A DNA stretch of 64,000 nt from Solidesulfovibrio fructosivorans JJ] (GCF_000179555.1 NZ_AECZ01000011.1:82608-146607), one strand, 5' to 3'; positions 29,040 to 41,265 are shown, counted from the first letter of the stretch. A program made the numbers and translations. The notes: generated by a model not told the origin, from the letters alone.

Positions 29040-30644
29040 TCAGATGCGAATGCCCGCGTCCGGCGGCCGCCGGGACAGCCAGAGGTCGAACAGAAAGCGG
29101 GTGAAGAAAATGGCCGTAAACATGGAGGCCACGGTGCCGAGAATCAGGGTTACGGCAAAGCCCCGGATGGGGCCGGTGCCGAACTGGTAGAGCACCATGG
29201 CCGCGATGATCGTGGTCACGTTGGCATCGAAGATGGTGAGCGTGGCCCGGTCGTAGCCGGTGTCCACGGCCTTGCGGGCCGAGAGCCCCAGGCGGAGTTC
29301 CTCGCGTATCCGCTCGAAAATAATAACGTTGGCGTCAACGGCCATGCCGATGGTCAAAATGATGCCCGCGATGCCCGGCAGGGTGAGGGTCGCCCCGAAT
29401 CCGGCCAAGCCGGCCATGATCAGCACCATGTTGAAAAGGAGGGCCATATCGGCGACGAAGCCGGCCAACCCGTAGTAAAGGACCATGAAGCCGATGACGA
29501 TGACGCCGCCGACCAGAGCCGAATAAACGCCCTGCTCGATGGATTCCTGGCCAAGGGAAGGACCGACGCTCCGTTGTTCCAGAATGCTGACCGGAGCCGG
29601 CAACGCGCCGGCGCGCAGCACGATGGCCAGATCGCGGGCTTCCTCGGTGGTGAAATGGCCGGTGATGCTGGCCCGGCCGCCGCTGATTTTTTCCTGAATG
29701 GTCGGCGCGGAATAGACCTTGCCGTCCAGAACGATAGCCAGGCGCTTTTTCACGTTCTCGCCGGTCACCCGCTCGAACTGGCGCGAACCGCTCGGCGTGA
29801 ACGACAAGGCGACATAGGCCTGGTTGTTGCGGTCGAAATTGGCCCGGGCGTCGGAAATGTGCTCACCGGTCATGACCGCGTCGGAACGCAGGACGATGGG
29901 CCGCTCGAGATAGGTGCCGTCGGGATTGCGGTGGCGCAGGACGGAAAGCTCCTCGCCCGGGGGCAAGATGCCCTTCTGGGCCTTGTCCAGGTCCGCGTTG
30001 TCGTCCACGACCTTGAATTCCAGGTGCGCGGTCTTGCCGATGAGCTTGATGGCCCGCTCGGGATCGTGCAGGCCCGGCAGCTGGATCTGGATGCGGTTGT
30101 CGGACTGCTTGCGGATGTCGGGCTCGGCCACGCCGAATTCGTCGATGCGGTTGCGGATGGTCTTGACGGCCTGGTCCACGGTCATGCGGGTCAGCTCGGA
30201 CTTGTAGCGCGGGGTGAAGGACAGCTTGTAGGTGAACTTGCCGTCCGGGCCGCTTTCCACATTGTCGACGACCAGCACGTTGAAATGGTTGGCGAGCATG
30301 TCGTCGAAAGCCTGCCGTTTATCCCCCGTCGCCAAAACGAGCTGGAGATGCTTGCCGTCTGGCGTGGTCTGGGGGCGCAAAACGGCGATGCCGTCGTCCT
30401 TGGCCTGGTCGCGCACGTCCCGGCCCATCTGGACCAGGGAGTTGGCCAGGGCCTTGTCCACGTCCACGCCCAGGGTGAGGTGGATGCCGCCCTTGAGGTC
30501 GAGGCCGAGGTTTATGACATCATCAGGCAAAAACTTGCCCAGAAAGGACTGTTTGACCGGGCCGACGGACGGCAGCATATAAATGAGGCCCAAAAAGGCC
30601 ACAAGACTGATGACGGCCAGCCGCCAACGCATATTTCCAGACAT
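29040..30644 (-). CDS. secD: protein translocase subunit SecD
   Basis: SecD, with SecF, uses the proton gradient to pull secreted proteins across the inner membrane. The 534-residue protein has a first membrane helix (residues about 8-26), the large periplasmic P1 region starting DVINLGLDLKGGIHLTLGVD, the conserved RNRIDEFGVAEPDIRKQ and TGEHISDARANFD segments (related parts of P1), and five C-terminal helices including DANVIIFERIREELR. The start at 30644 has AAGGAGAG upstream. It ends ...DAGIRI and is closed by a terminator, with no secF after it. yajC lies 117 bases upstream on the same strand. Confidence 0.95.
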   Translation of the reverse strand: MSGNMRWRLAVISLVAFLGLIYMLPSVGPVKQSFLGKFLPDDVINLGLDLKGGIHLTLGVDVDKALANSLVQMGRDVRDQAKDDGIAVLRPQTTPDGKHLQLVLATGDKRQAFDDMLANHFNVLVVDNVESGPDGKFTYKLSFTPRYKSELTRMTVDQAVKTIRNRIDEFGVAEPDIRKQSDNRIQIQLPGLHDPERAIKLIGKTAHLEFKVVDDNADLDKAQKGILPPGEELSVLRHRNPDGTYLERPIVLRSDAVMTGEHISDARANFDRNNQAYVALSFTPSGSRQFERVTGENVKKRLAIVLDGKVYSAPTIQEKISGGRASITGHFTTEEARDLAIVLRAGALPAPVSILEQRSVGPSLGQESIEQGVYSALVGGVIVIGFMVLYYGLAGFVADMALLFNMVLIMAGLAGFGATLTLPGIAGIILTIGMAVDANVIIFERIREELRLGLSARKAVDTGYDRATLTIFDANVTTIIAAMVLYQFGTGPIRGFAVTLILGTVASMFTAIFFTRFLFDLWLSRRPPDAGIRI

Positions 30645-30761
30645 GGGCGAGGCTCTCCTTGGGAGGCTTGCGCTTCGGGGAAACACTCAAGGCGAAGGAA
30701 CGCCGGCCGGCCCCCTTCGCCTCGCGCGCCGGGGATGGACCCCCCGACGCCGTCAAAATCG

Positions 30762-31133
30762 CTAATCTTTGGCTTTGCCTTTCGCTTCAGCCTTGGCGGG
30801 AGCGGCCTGGGGCTCGCCGGGGCCGGAGACGAAGCTGCGATTGATCTCGATGGTGAGATCCTTGGCAATCTCCACGGTCAGCTTGTCGCCATGCACTTCC
30901 ATGATACGGCCGTAGATGCCGCCGCCGGTCAGGATGTAGTCCCCGCGCTTGAGATTGGCCAAATACTCGCGGTGCTGCTTGGCCTTTTTCTGCTGGGGAC
31001 GAATCAGCAGAAAATAGAAGATGGCGAACATAATGATCAGCGGCAAAAACGCGGTGATGGGATTGCCTCCCGCCCCACCGCTGCCGCCGGTGGGGGCGGC
31101 GCCCATGGCGTGTGCCAGACTCGGAAAAAACAT
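30762..31133 (-). CDS. yajC: Sec translocon accessory protein YajC
   Basis: The 123-residue protein has one membrane helix (ITAFLPLIIMFAIFYFLLIRP) followed by the family motif RPQQKKAKQHREYLANLKRG and the small SH3-like region DYILTGGGIYGRIMEV. YajC binds the SecDF complex and AcrB-type pumps in E. coli. The C-terminal tail is Ala/Lys-rich (AKAEAKGKAKD). GGAGG precedes the ATG at 31133. It is the partner of secD next to it. Confidence 0.95.
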   Translation of the reverse strand: MFFPSLAHAMGAAPTGGSGGAGGNPITAFLPLIIMFAIFYFLLIRPQQKKAKQHREYLANLKRGDYILTGGGIYGRIMEVHGDKLTVEIAKDLTIEINRSFVSGPGEPQAAPAKAEAKGKAKD

Positions 31134-31251
31134 GCTGCCTCCAGATAGGTTATTAGCCCGAATCATGCCCGGGTACGCGTTTTTTTGCGTCCGGCGCGGC
31201 GTCGGGCAAGGGCTGTCGCGGAAAAATGGATGGTCTAAAAATGCCGCCGCG

Positions 31252-31971
31252 TCAAGGTTTATCCGTCCGCCGGCTCTCCGCGACGCTTCCCGCGGGCGGC
31301 CAGGGGGTACATCCCCGTGCCGGAGAAAATCCCCGGGCAAAGGCCTGCCCGGCATCGGCCAGGACCAGCCGGTTGCGGCGGCCGATGCGCGCGGCGTCCG
31401 GGCAACCGGGAACATGAAACCGATGCGAGGCGGCATTGCCCACATACCCGCCCACAGGCGGCGGCAGGCGCAGGATGCGCGGCCAAAAGCCCCTGCCCTG
31501 GGCCATGGCCCGTCGCTGGGCGGCCAGAAGACGCCGCACCAACGGCTTGGGCAGATCCCGATACCAGAACACAAAGGCCGCGCCCGAGGCAACCATGCCT
31601 TCGGCCACGGACGCGCCGTCAGGCAGCAGCAGGTCGCCAAGCGCCCGGCCGAACCGGTCCCGCCCCGCCCCCACCGGCACAAAACGCAGGGTCCGGCCGC
31701 GGGTCAGCCGTTCAAGCCCCCGCTTAGACGCGTCGGCGTAATACTGGGCCGGGGCCAGACCATGGGCGACCTCCGGTGCGTCGATGCCGGCCAGACGCAC
31801 CGTACGGCCGTCGGCCAGACGCACCGTGTCCCCGTCGAAGACCCGGGCCACGGACACGGCATCCCGGGCCGCTCCCGGCCGGGGCGCAAACAACAGGAGC
31901 AACACGGCGAAAGCCGCCAAGAACATTGCCCCTCGTCCACGCCCACCCTGCCGTTTTCCACAAAGCGGCAT
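31252..31971 (-). CDS. exported thermonuclease (SNase) homologue with C-terminal Cys/His domain
   Basis: The 239-residue protein starts with a basic, then hydrophobic signal sequence (MFLAAFAVLLLLFAP, cleavage near GAARDA). The nuclease core has VFDGDTVRLADGRTVRL, AGIDAPE and GRDRFGRALGDLLL, carrying the Asp, Glu and Arg residues of the staphylococcal nuclease site. A C-terminal module YVGNAASHRFHVPGC...FARGFSPARGC resembles the short Cys/His metal-binding module often attached to thermonucleases. The start at 31971 is supported by GGGAGG; a downstream ATG at 31926 would shorten the basic N-region. It probably degrades extracellular or periplasmic nucleic acid. Confidence 0.82.
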   Translation of the reverse strand: MPLCGKRQGGRGRGAMFLAAFAVLLLLFAPRPGAARDAVSVARVFDGDTVRLADGRTVRLAGIDAPEVAHGLAPAQYYADASKRGLERLTRGRTLRFVPVGAGRDRFGRALGDLLLPDGASVAEGMVASGAAFVFWYRDLPKPLVRRLLAAQRRAMAQGRGFWPRILRLPPPVGGYVGNAASHRFHVPGCPDAARIGRRNRLVLADAGQAFARGFSPARGCTPWPPAGSVAESRRTDKP

Positions 31972-32050
31972 CACCCCCCGCCTCCCAAAAACAAACCGGC
32001 CGCCGCGCAAGCCACGACAGCCGGTCAATACAGACATTCTTTGCGGCACG

Positions 32051-32251
32051 TTACTTGATCGCGCCGGGAATGAAACCGATCTTGTCGATGGCGCCCTTGA
32101 TGGCGTCTTCGGAAGCCTCGCCGTCAAAGGTGGCCTGGCCTTTTTCCAGATCGACCGACACGTTGGACAGCCCCGGCACTTCGGACAGGGCCTTGGTCAC
32201 GGACGCGACACACTTCGGGCAGTGCATGCCGCCGACTTCCAGGGTTTTCAT
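32051..32251 (-). CDS. heavy-metal-associated (CopZ-like) domain protein
   Basis: The 66-residue protein is a single HMA ferredoxin-like fold with the metal motif GMHCPKC (C11, C14) and a phenylalanine-free loop before KIGFIPG. Proteins of this size act as cytosolic copper chaperones for CopA-type ATPases or as mercury carriers. No copper ATPase is in the window. The ATG overlaps the hisA stop by four bases (32248-32251), so it is translated together with hisA, an unusual pairing. Confidence 0.9.
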   Translation of the reverse strand: MKTLEVGGMHCPKCVASVTKALSEVPGLSNVSVDLEKGQATFDGEASEDAIKGAIDKIGFIPGAIK

Positions 32252-32991
32252 GCGACCTCCTCGGACTGGTCGGCGATGTAGGCCATGGCCTCCCCGAAAT
32301 CGAGGGTTCCGGTATAGATGGCCCGGCCGGTGATTACGCCTTGAAGCCCTTTTTTGGAATACGGGAAAAGCGTTTTGACGTCGTCCAAAGTGGCCACGCC
32401 TCCGGCCACGAGCACGGGCAGGTCGGTGAGGTCGAGCAGGCGCTCAAGCGCCTCCAGGTTGACGCCGGTCTGCATGCCGTCGCGGCTGATGTCGGTGTAA
32501 ACGACGAAGGCGGCGCCCTGCTCGGCCAGACGCGGCACGACTTCCTCGACGGTCATCCCCGCGTCCTCGACCCAGCCCTTGACCTTGAGCCGGCCGTCCA
32601 CGGCGTCGAGAGACACGCCCACACGGCCCGGGTGGGCGGCGCAGATGGCGGCAAAGGCATCGGGCTCGGCCAGGGCCAGGGTACCGATGATCAGACGCCG
32701 CACACCGGCCTCCAGATAGGCGCCTGCGGTCCGCGCGTCGCGGATGCCGCCCCCGAGCTGGACCGGGATGGAAAGCCCGGCGCAGATGCGGGAGATCAGC
32801 TCGAAATTGCGCGGCCGGCCGCTAAACGCCCCGTCCAGGTCGATCAGATGCAACCACAGCGCGCCGAGGTCCTCCCAGTGGCGGGCCATGGCCTCGGGAT
32901 CGGGAGAGAAGACGGTCACTTCATCGGCCAAGCCTTGCTTGAGGCGGACGCACTGGCCGTCCTTGATGTCCACGGCCGGGAACAGGATCAC
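32248..32991 (-). CDS. hisA: phosphoribosylformimino-5-aminoimidazole carboxamide ribotide isomerase
   Basis: HisA catalyses the Amadori-type isomerisation in histidine synthesis. The 247-residue (beta/alpha)8 barrel has the catalytic aspartates in [17 protein letters not shown] and in [12 protein letters not shown], with the phosphate-binding motifs LGGGIRD and AGGVATLDD. The start is a GTG at 32991, giving (M)[11 protein letters not shown], the normal family start; it overlaps the preceding lipoprotein stop as GTGA. hisB lies one gene upstream. Confidence 0.95.
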   Translation of the reverse strand: MILFPAVDIKDGQCVRLKQGLADEVTVFSPDPEAMARHWEDLGALWLHLIDLDGAFSGRPRNFELISRICAGLSIPVQLGGGIRDARTAGAYLEAGVRRLIIGTLALAEPDAFAAICAAHPGRVGVSLDAVDGRLKVKGWVEDAGMTVEEVVPRLAEQGAAFVVYTDISRDGMQTGVNLEALERLLDLTDLPVLVAGGVATLDDVKTLFPYSKKGLQGVITGRAIYTGTLDFGEAMAYIADQSEEVA

Positions 32992-33671
32992 AGACCAAGC
33001 TCCTTCACGCCCTGCTTGAGCCCTTCCTGGGCCAGTTCCATGGCCGAGAGCCAGCGGCCGTTTCTGGACACGAACTTCTTGGCTTCCAGGATGTTGGCGG
33101 CCAGGGTCTGCTGGGTTTCGTTGAAGTGGAAGGTCTTGACGATGCCGCCGGTGCGCACGTCGATGAGCGTCAGGCTCAGGTTCACGCTGGCGGGCTTGGT
33201 GGCGCCGATCGCGGAACCCTCGCGCTCGCTCCAGTCGATGACCAGGGGCACGAGCACGAAGTCCGCGCCGGCGCATTTGCCGATATTCTGCCAGTAGCGC
33301 ATGGTGGCCAGCCGGCCGGTCTCATTGCCGCGCTGCGCCGAACGGGCGCAGGTGTAGGCCATTTTGGACGGCACGAAGTGCTGGCCGGAGCCGGCCAGAT
33401 CGGCGTCCAGGGCGGCGTCGAGCTGGACCGGGGCCGCCTCGGGCACGGACCGTATGGAGGGCAGGTAGCCCGTGGGCAGATCGGCGTCGGTGGCCGGAAT
33501 GACGAACGGGGCTACGACGAAGGTCTTGTTCAGAAAAGCCACAGCCGAAGTGGCGGCATCGCCGGGGGCCGGTGCCTTGGCCATCGACGCGGTGCGACGC
33601 ACGCATCCCGTCGACAGGGAGATGACGGCCGCCAACACGACAACGAGACAGGCCAACGATTTGTTTCGCAT
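32988..33671 (-). CDS. uncharacterised lipoprotein between hisB and hisA
   Basis: The 227-residue protein has a lipoprotein signal with LSTGC as lipobox (Cys at about residue 23). The mature part includes a segment [21 protein letters not shown], a central stretch with [18 protein letters not shown] and a region [21 protein letters not shown]. The last pattern, a strand followed by vDvrtG, is common in lipoproteins related to the LPP20/CsgG-type nucleotide-free periplasmic folds that hold curli-like or secretin-associated assemblies, but I cannot assign it. It starts on the hisB stop (TGATG) and overlaps hisA by four bases, so it is cotranscribed with histidine genes. Confidence 0.8.
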   Translation of the reverse strand: MRNKSLACLVVVLAAVISLSTGCVRRTASMAKAPAPGDAATSAVAFLNKTFVVAPFVIPATDADLPTGYLPSIRSVPEAAPVQLDAALDADLAGSGQHFVPSKMAYTCARSAQRGNETGRLATMRYWQNIGKCAGADFVLVPLVIDWSEREGSAIGATKPASVNLSLTLIDVRTGGIVKTFHFNETQQTLAANILEAKKFVSRNGRWLSAMELAQEGLKQGVKELGL

Positions 33672-34261
33672 CAGTCCAGGCTCCCCTTGGTGCTCGGCAC
33701 CCTGGTTCCATCGGCGGTCGTCGCCCGGCGCAGGGCCAGTCCCAGCGCCTTGAAGGCCGCCTCCACCAGATGATGGCCGTTTTGTCCGTATTCGTAATGA
33801 ATATGCAGGTTGGCGCGAACCGTAAAGGCCAGGGATTTGAAAAACTCCCGCCACAGGTCACGTTCCTCGCCCGCGATCACCGGCGGCAGCGTTTCGCCGC
33901 CGCGATACACAAGGTACGGCCGGCCGGACAGGTCGACCACCACTTCGCACAGCGCTTCGTCCATGGGCACCTTGGCCACGCCCACCCGGGCGATGCCGGC
34001 CCGGTCGCCAAGGGCCAGGCGTATGGCCTCGCCGAGCGAGATGGCCACATCCTCCAGGGAATGGTGGGCATCCACTTCCAGGTCGCCCCGGCAGGAAACC
34101 ATCAGGTCGAAGCGGCCCCAGAAGCTTAAAAGCGACAGCATGTGGTCGGCGAAACCGACCCCGGTGTCGACCGAAGCCGTCCCCGTCCCATCGAGATCGA
34201 TGCGGACGGAAACCTTGGTTTCGCCGGTTTCCCGGACAAACTCGCCGAAGCGTTCCCCCAT
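33671..34261 (-). CDS. hisB: imidazoleglycerol-phosphate dehydratase
   Basis: HisB removes water from imidazole-glycerol phosphate in histidine synthesis. The 196-residue monofunctional enzyme shows the duplicated manganese-binding signature: DAHHSLEDVAISLGEA in the first half and NGHHLVEAAFKALGLAL in the second, with GFADHML and the C-terminal PSTKG. There is no fused phosphatase domain as in E. coli. The ATG at 34261 is where similarity begins. tatB ends 16 bases upstream. Confidence 0.96.
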   Translation of the reverse strand: MGERFGEFVRETGETKVSVRIDLDGTGTASVDTGVGFADHMLSLLSFWGRFDLMVSCRGDLEVDAHHSLEDVAISLGEAIRLALGDRAGIARVGVAKVPMDEALCEVVVDLSGRPYLVYRGGETLPPVIAGEERDLWREFFKSLAFTVRANLHIHYEYGQNGHHLVEAAFKALGLALRRATTADGTRVPSTKGSLD

Positions 34262-34277
34262 GGCGTTCACCGGCCGC

Positions 34278-34601
34278 CTAAGCGGTCGGAGCCTCCTTGC
34301 CCGGGGCCTGGGCCTCGGCCTGCTTCGCCGCGGGTTCGGCCGACTTGGCCTCGGCGGCGGTCGTTTCGGCCGCTTCCGCGGCCGGCTTCTCCAGCTCCTT
34401 GCGGGCCTCGGACTGCCGCTGCTCGCGCTCGGCCCGGTCCACTTCGGCCTCAAAGGTGGATTTGACGTCACTGCTCATACGTCGGAACTCGGCCATGCCC
34501 TTGCCGAGCGTGCGCATGAGGTCGGGCAGCTTGGAAGGACCGATAACGATAAGGGCCACGATCAGGATGACCACAAGTTCCGTGGAACCGATGCCGAACA
34601 T
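34278..34601 (-). CDS. tatB: twin-arginine translocation protein TatB
   Basis: The 107-residue protein has one short N-terminal membrane helix ([17 protein letters not shown]), a Gly-Pro hinge, an amphipathic helix ([18 protein letters not shown]) and a long Glu/Ala-rich tail. [12 protein letters not shown] and the glutamate in the membrane segment favour TatB over TatA; single TatA/B-type proteins exist in this group, so the split is not certain. TatC is not in the window. A Tat-type signal is seen on the nitroreductase at 60555-61178. Confidence 0.88.
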   Translation of the reverse strand: MFGIGSTELVVILIVALIVIGPSKLPDLMRTLGKGMAEFRRMSSDVKSTFEAEVDRAEREQRQSEARKELEKPAAEAAETTAAEAKSAEPAAKQAEAQAPGKEAPTA

Positions 34602-34652
34602 AAAGTCACTCTTTTCGCCGGCCCGGGCCGACGGGATTGCGGTTCTCGACGG

Positions 34653-36203
34653 TTATTCCCACTCGATGGTGCTTGGCGGCTTGGACGACACGTCGAAGAC
34701 CACGCGATTGACGCCCTTGACCTCGTTGATGATCCGATTGGACATGGAGGCCAAAAGCTCCGAAGGCAACCGGGTCCAGTCCGCCGTCATGGCGTCGAGG
34801 CTGTCCACAACCCGGATGGCGGCCACGTTTTCATAGGTGCGCCCGTCGCCCATGACCCCGACGGTTTTGAGCGGGAGCAAAACGGCGAATCCCTGCCAGA
34901 CCTTGCGGTACCAGCCCGAGGCGGCGAGTTCGCCTTGCACGATCTTATCCGTTCGGCGCAAAATCTCAAGCCGTTCCTCGGTCACCTCACCAATGATGCG
35001 GATGGCGAGGCCGGGGCCGGGAAAGGGATGGCGCCAGATGATGAAGTCGGGAAGGCCGATCTCCGCCGCCACCTTGCGCACCTCGTCCTTGAAGAGCTCG
35101 CGCAAGGGTTCGATCAACTGGAGCTTCATGTGCTCGGGCAGCCCGCCCACATTGTGGTGGCTTTTGATGACCGCCGAAGGGCCCCGGAAGGATTCGGACT
35201 CGATGACGTCCGGATACAGCGTGCCCTGGGCCAGGTATTTGGCCTTGGGAAGCTTGGCCGCCTCGGCCTCGAACACCTCGATGAAGGTGGTGCCGATGAT
35301 CTTGCGCTTTTTCTCGGGGTCGGTCACGCCGGCCAACCGGTCGAGGAAGAGCTTGGAAGCCTTGATGTAATAGAGGTTGAGATCGAAGTGCTCGCGCAGG
35401 TAGGCGGCCACCTCCTCGCCCTCGCCCAGGCGCAACAGGCCGTTGTCCACGAAGATGCAGTGGAGCTTTTTGCCGATGGCCTTGTGCAGCATGACCGCGA
35501 CCACGGTGGAGTCCACTCCGCCGGAAAGGGCGCACACGACCTCGTCGTCGCCGACCTGCTTCTTGAGCGCCGCAAGCTCCGTTTCCACGAAGGACGCCAT
35601 GGTCCAGCCCGGGGTCAGGCCGGCGATGGTGAAAAGGAAGTTGTGCAGGATGCGTTCGCCGTCGTCGGTGTGGGCCACCTCGGGGTGGAACTGCAGGGCG
35701 TACATGCGCCGCTCCACATTGGCCAAGGCGGCGATCTCCACGTTCTTGGTGCGCCCGGCCACGACGAAGCCGTCCGGCGGCGCGATCACCTTGTCGCCGT
35801 GGGACATCCAGACCGTGTGCCCGGCCTTGGCGTCGAGGCCGGCGAAAAGCGGCACGTCGGCCAGGACGGAAAGCTCGGCCCGGCCGTACTCGCGGTCGGT
35901 GGAGGCGGCCACCGACCCGCCCGGCTGGCTATGGGCAAGGAGCTGCATGCCGTAGCAGATGCAAAGGGTCGGCAGGTTCAGGTCGAAGACGGCCGGATCG
36001 AAGGGCGGGGCGTCGGCGTCGGTGACGCTCGACGGACCGCCGGAGAGAATGACGGCCGACGGGGCCATGGCCGCCACGTCTTTGGCGGTTACGGTGCAGG
36101 GATGAATTTCCGAATACACGCCGGCTTCGCGCACGCGACGGGCGATCAGCTGGGTGTACTGGGACCCGAAGTCCAGAATGACGACCTTGTCGGGTGCTGC
36201 CAT
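34653..36203 (-). CDS. guaA: GMP synthase (glutamine-hydrolysing)
   Basis: GuaA converts XMP to GMP. The 516-residue protein has an N-terminal class I glutamine amidotransferase domain with Cys83 (CICYG) and the histidine/glutamate of QFHPEVAHT, then an ATP-pyrophosphatase domain with the PP-loop [13 protein letters not shown], and the C-terminal dimerisation domain ending PPSTIEWE. The start follows the guaB stop directly with no gap. The pair makes GMP from IMP. Confidence 0.97.
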   Translation of the reverse strand: MAAPDKVVILDFGSQYTQLIARRVREAGVYSEIHPCTVTAKDVAAMAPSAVILSGGPSSVTDADAPPFDPAVFDLNLPTLCICYGMQLLAHSQPGGSVAASTDREYGRAELSVLADVPLFAGLDAKAGHTVWMSHGDKVIAPPDGFVVAGRTKNVEIAALANVERRMYALQFHPEVAHTDDGERILHNFLFTIAGLTPGWTMASFVETELAALKKQVGDDEVVCALSGGVDSTVVAVMLHKAIGKKLHCIFVDNGLLRLGEGEEVAAYLREHFDLNLYYIKASKLFLDRLAGVTDPEKKRKIIGTTFIEVFEAEAAKLPKAKYLAQGTLYPDVIESESFRGPSAVIKSHHNVGGLPEHMKLQLIEPLRELFKDEVRKVAAEIGLPDFIIWRHPFPGPGLAIRIIGEVTEERLEILRRTDKIVQGELAASGWYRKVWQGFAVLLPLKTVGVMGDGRTYENVAAIRVVDSLDAMTADWTRLPSELLASMSNRIINEVKGVNRVVFDVSSKPPSTIEWE

Positions 36204-38390
<2,187 letters not shown>

Positions 38391-38398
<8 letters not shown>

Positions 38399-39176
38399 GG
38401 ACCGCCCCCTTGCCGAGATAGGCCTCGATGACGTCCGGGTTGGACCGGACGTCCTGGGGGGAGCCGTCGGCGATTTTGATGCCGTGGTCAAGGACCACGA
38501 GATGCTTGCAGATGCGCATGACGAGCTTCATGTCGTGCTCGATGAGGATGACCGTGACGTCCCGGGCCAGGATGGCGTGGATGAGGTCGACCAGGGAATC
38601 GGTTTCCTTGGGGTTCATGCCGGCGGCCGGCTCGTCGAGGAGCAGGAGCCTGGGGCCCGTGGCCAGCGCCCGGGCGATCTCCAGACGGCGCTGGTCGCCG
38701 TAGGAAAGGCTTGAGGCCGGGGTCAGGGCCTGCTCGCCAAGGCCGACGAAATCCAGGCATTCCATGGCGGCATCGACAATGGCCCGTTCCTCGGCCCGCT
38801 GAGACTTCGTGCGCAGGACCGCGCCGAAGAAGTTCGCCCTGGTGCGGCAATGGCGGCCGATGCGCACGTTGTCGAGCACGGTGAGCGAGGAGAAAAGGCG
38901 GATGTTCTGAAACGTCCGGGCCACGCCAAGCGTGGTCATGCGCTCGGGCTTGCTGCCGGCCACATCACGTTCGGCGCCCGCGCCGCTAAAGAGGATCCGG
39001 CCTTCGGTCGGCTTGTAGATGCCGGCCACGCAGTTGAACATGGTGGTCTTGCCCGCGCCGTTGGGGCCGATAAGCCCCAGGATCGCCCCCCGCTCCACGG
39101 AAAAGGAGACGTCGGAGAGGGCCATGAGCCCGCCGAAGCGCTTGCTTACGCCGTCCACTTTCAAGATCGCATCCAT
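38391..39176 (-). CDS. livG: branched-chain amino acid ABC transporter ATPase LivG
   Basis: The 261-residue ATPase has Walker A LIGPNGAGKTTMFN, signature LSYGDQRRLEIARAL and Walker B LLLDEPAAGMNP. The substitution of the usual LSGGQ by LSYGDQ, the VARTFQNIRLF segment and the EHDMKLVM switch region are characteristic of LivG. It starts one base after the livM stop and overlaps livF by eight bases. Confidence 0.95.
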
Positions 39177-39177
39177 A

Positions 39178-40224
39178 TTACGCCGTCCGCCGCGCGGCAA
39201 GCTTTGCCCGCAATTCCTTGATCAGTCCGCTTTGCATGGTCGACTCGGCCACCTGGGTGAAAATGCCGCCCGGGCGGTAACGCATGATCAGCACCATGAT
39301 GAGGCCATAAGCCAGAAACCGGGTCTCGGCGGGCAGCCCGAGCTTGGGCAGAACGACCCGCAGCACCTCGCCGAGCGCGATGAGGATAATCGCGCCCACC
39401 AGAGCCCCGTTGATGTTGCCGAGCCCGCCGAGGACCACCATGCACAACACCAGAAAGGACTCCCAGAACTTGAACATGTCCGGTGAGATGAAAAGCGTCC
39501 AGCGGGCGAAAAAAGAGCCGGCCATGGCCCCGATGCCGGCCGAGACGGCAAAGGCGATGACCTTGTAGACAAGCAGGTTCACACCGCAGGAGGCGGCGGC
39601 CATGGAATCCTCACGGATGGCCAGCCAGGCCCGCCCCAGGCGCGAATCCTCCAGTCGGCGCATGACGAGGTAGACGAAAAGCACCATGACGATGCCGAGG
39701 TAATAGTACGGCACCTCGCCCCGGAAGGCGTAGCGCCACCGGCCGTCGACGCCGAGGAGCGAGGCCAGCCAGGTGAAGTTGATGTCCACCGGCGCGATGC
39801 CGGGAACGCCGAGGGGGCCACGCGTGAGCCAGATCTCGTTGGTGAGGAAAAGGACCACCAGTTCGGAAAAGCCGAAAGTGACGATGGCGAAGTAGTCGCC
39901 GACGAGGCGCAACGTGGGCACGCCGAGCATGATCCCGAAGAAAGCGCCATTGAGCGCCGCCAGAGGCACGATCAGCCAAAACGACATGTTGTAGTGGATG
40001 GTGAGCAGGCCGGCGGTGTAGGCCCCGATGCCGTAGAAGCCCACGAAGCCGAGGTCGAGCAGGCCGCAGAAGCCGGGCAGGATGTTGAGCCCCATGGCCA
40101 GGACCATATAGACCATGATGAGGACGAGCACGTGCAGGACGTACACGTCGCGAAAGGGCATGAGCGGATAGGCCAGGGCCGCCGCCGCGATCACGTACTT
40201 GAGTGTGTTTAAGGCGCCACGCAT
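39178..40224 (-). CDS. livM: branched-chain amino acid ABC transporter permease LivM
   Basis: The 348-residue permease has about nine to ten hydrophobic helices, with GLNILPGFCGLLDLGFVGFYGIGAYTAG near the N-terminus (broken here by a loop) and the EAA-type loop in WLAIREDSMAAASCGVN followed by YKVIAFAVSAGIGAMAG. GLGNINGALVGAIIL near the end is typical of LivM. The gene lies 50 bases after livH. Confidence 0.94.
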   Translation of the reverse strand: MRGALNTLKYVIAAAALAYPLMPFRDVYVLHVLVLIMVYMVLAMGLNILPGFCGLLDLGFVGFYGIGAYTAGLLTIHYNMSFWLIVPLAALNGAFFGIMLGVPTLRLVGDYFAIVTFGFSELVVLFLTNEIWLTRGPLGVPGIAPVDINFTWLASLLGVDGRWRYAFRGEVPYYYLGIVMVLFVYLVMRRLEDSRLGRAWLAIREDSMAAASCGVNLLVYKVIAFAVSAGIGAMAGSFFARWTLFISPDMFKFWESFLVLCMVVLGGLGNINGALVGAIILIALGEVLRVVLPKLGLPAETRFLAYGLIMVLIMRYRPGGIFTQVAESTMQSGLIKELRAKLAARRTA

Positions 40225-40274
40225 GGGATATTCCGGTCGTTTCGGTCCGGCCGGCGACCCGGCCGTCCGGGTTG

Positions 40275-41159
40275 TCAGGCCTTTTCCACCATGGACCGGC
40301 CAAGGAATCCCGAGGGCCGGAAGATGATGACCAGGATCATGACCGCGTAGGCCACGCCGTCGCGGTAGGGAGAGGAGATGTAGCCCGCGCCGAGGGTCTC
40401 GGCGATGCCGAGCACCACGCCGCCGAGCATGGCCCCGGGCACCGAGCCGATGCCGCCGAGCACCGCCGCCGCGAAGGCCTTGACGCCGGCCAGGTAGCCC
40501 ATGGTCGGGTACATGGTGTTGTAATACATGGACACCATGACGCCGGCCACCGCGCCCATGCCCGAACCGAGGGCGAAGGTGAAGGAGATGACCCGGTTGA
40601 CGTTGATGCCCATGAGCGCCGCCGCGGTGCGGTTCTGGGCCAGGGCCCGCATGGCCGTGCCGATGCGGGTCTTGGTGATGATAAGGTTGAGGGCGACCAT
40701 GAGGAGCAAGGCCACGACGTAGATGATGACCTGCATCCAGGAGATGGTCACGTCGGAGAAATGGAAGGCCGGCTCATTGAAAAAGGCCGGCAGCGCCTGC
40801 CGGGGAAACGGCAGCGGCCGGCTGCCCCAGATGATCATGGCCAAATTTTGCAGAAAGATGGACATGCCGATGGCGGTGATGAGCGCCGCGAGCCTCGGGG
40901 CCTCGCGAAGAGGCCTGTAGGCGACGACATCGAGCAGGACGCCGATGGCGGCCACGGCCAGCATGGCCAGGACCACGGCCAGGGCGAGCGGCATGCCCAT
41001 GGAAAGAAACGACAAGGTCAGGAAAGCCCCGAGCATGTAGATTTCGCCGTGGGCGAAATTGATCAGCTCAATGACGCCGTAGACCATGGTATAGCCCACG
41101 GCGATCAGCGCGTAGATCAGGCCCAGGGTGAACCCGTTGACGAGCTGCTGTTCAAACAA
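40275..41159 (-). CDS. livH: branched-chain amino acid ABC transporter permease LivH
   Basis: The 294-residue permease begins FEQQLVNGFTLGLIYALIAVG and has eight hydrophobic helices. The conserved VIELINFAHGEIYMLGA and the EAA-type loop MRALAQNRTAAALMGIN are present, and GGIGSVPGAMLGGV lies in the C-terminal third. It forms the membrane channel with LivM. A hairpin in the 106-base gap to livJ may lower its expression relative to the binding protein. Confidence 0.94.
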   Translation of the reverse strand: MFEQQLVNGFTLGLIYALIAVGYTMVYGVIELINFAHGEIYMLGAFLTLSFLSMGMPLALAVVLAMLAVAAIGVLLDVVAYRPLREAPRLAALITAIGMSIFLQNLAMIIWGSRPLPFPRQALPAFFNEPAFHFSDVTISWMQVIIYVVALLLMVALNLIITKTRIGTAMRALAQNRTAAALMGINVNRVISFTFALGSGMGAVAGVMVSMYYNTMYPTMGYLAGVKAFAAAVLGGIGSVPGAMLGGVVLGIAETLGAGYISSPYRDGVAYAVMILVIIFRPSGFLGRSMVEKA

Positions 41160-41210
41160 CGTCCGCTCCGAAACGCATCTTGCGGTTAAAGGGCCGGGCC
41201 GTAACGCGAA

Positions 41211-41233
41211 CAGGCTGGATGTGCTCCAGCCTG
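41211..41233 (-). promoter_or_regulatory. hairpin between livJ and livH
   Basis: CAGGCTGGA (41211-41219) pairs with TCCAGCCTG (41225-41233) over a five-base loop. Hairpins at this place often protect the upstream binding-protein mRNA and reduce read-through into the permease genes. No T-run follows. Confidence 0.55.
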
Positions 41234-41265
41234 TCCGCGATCCGTCATCTTTTTCGTTGCCCCGC

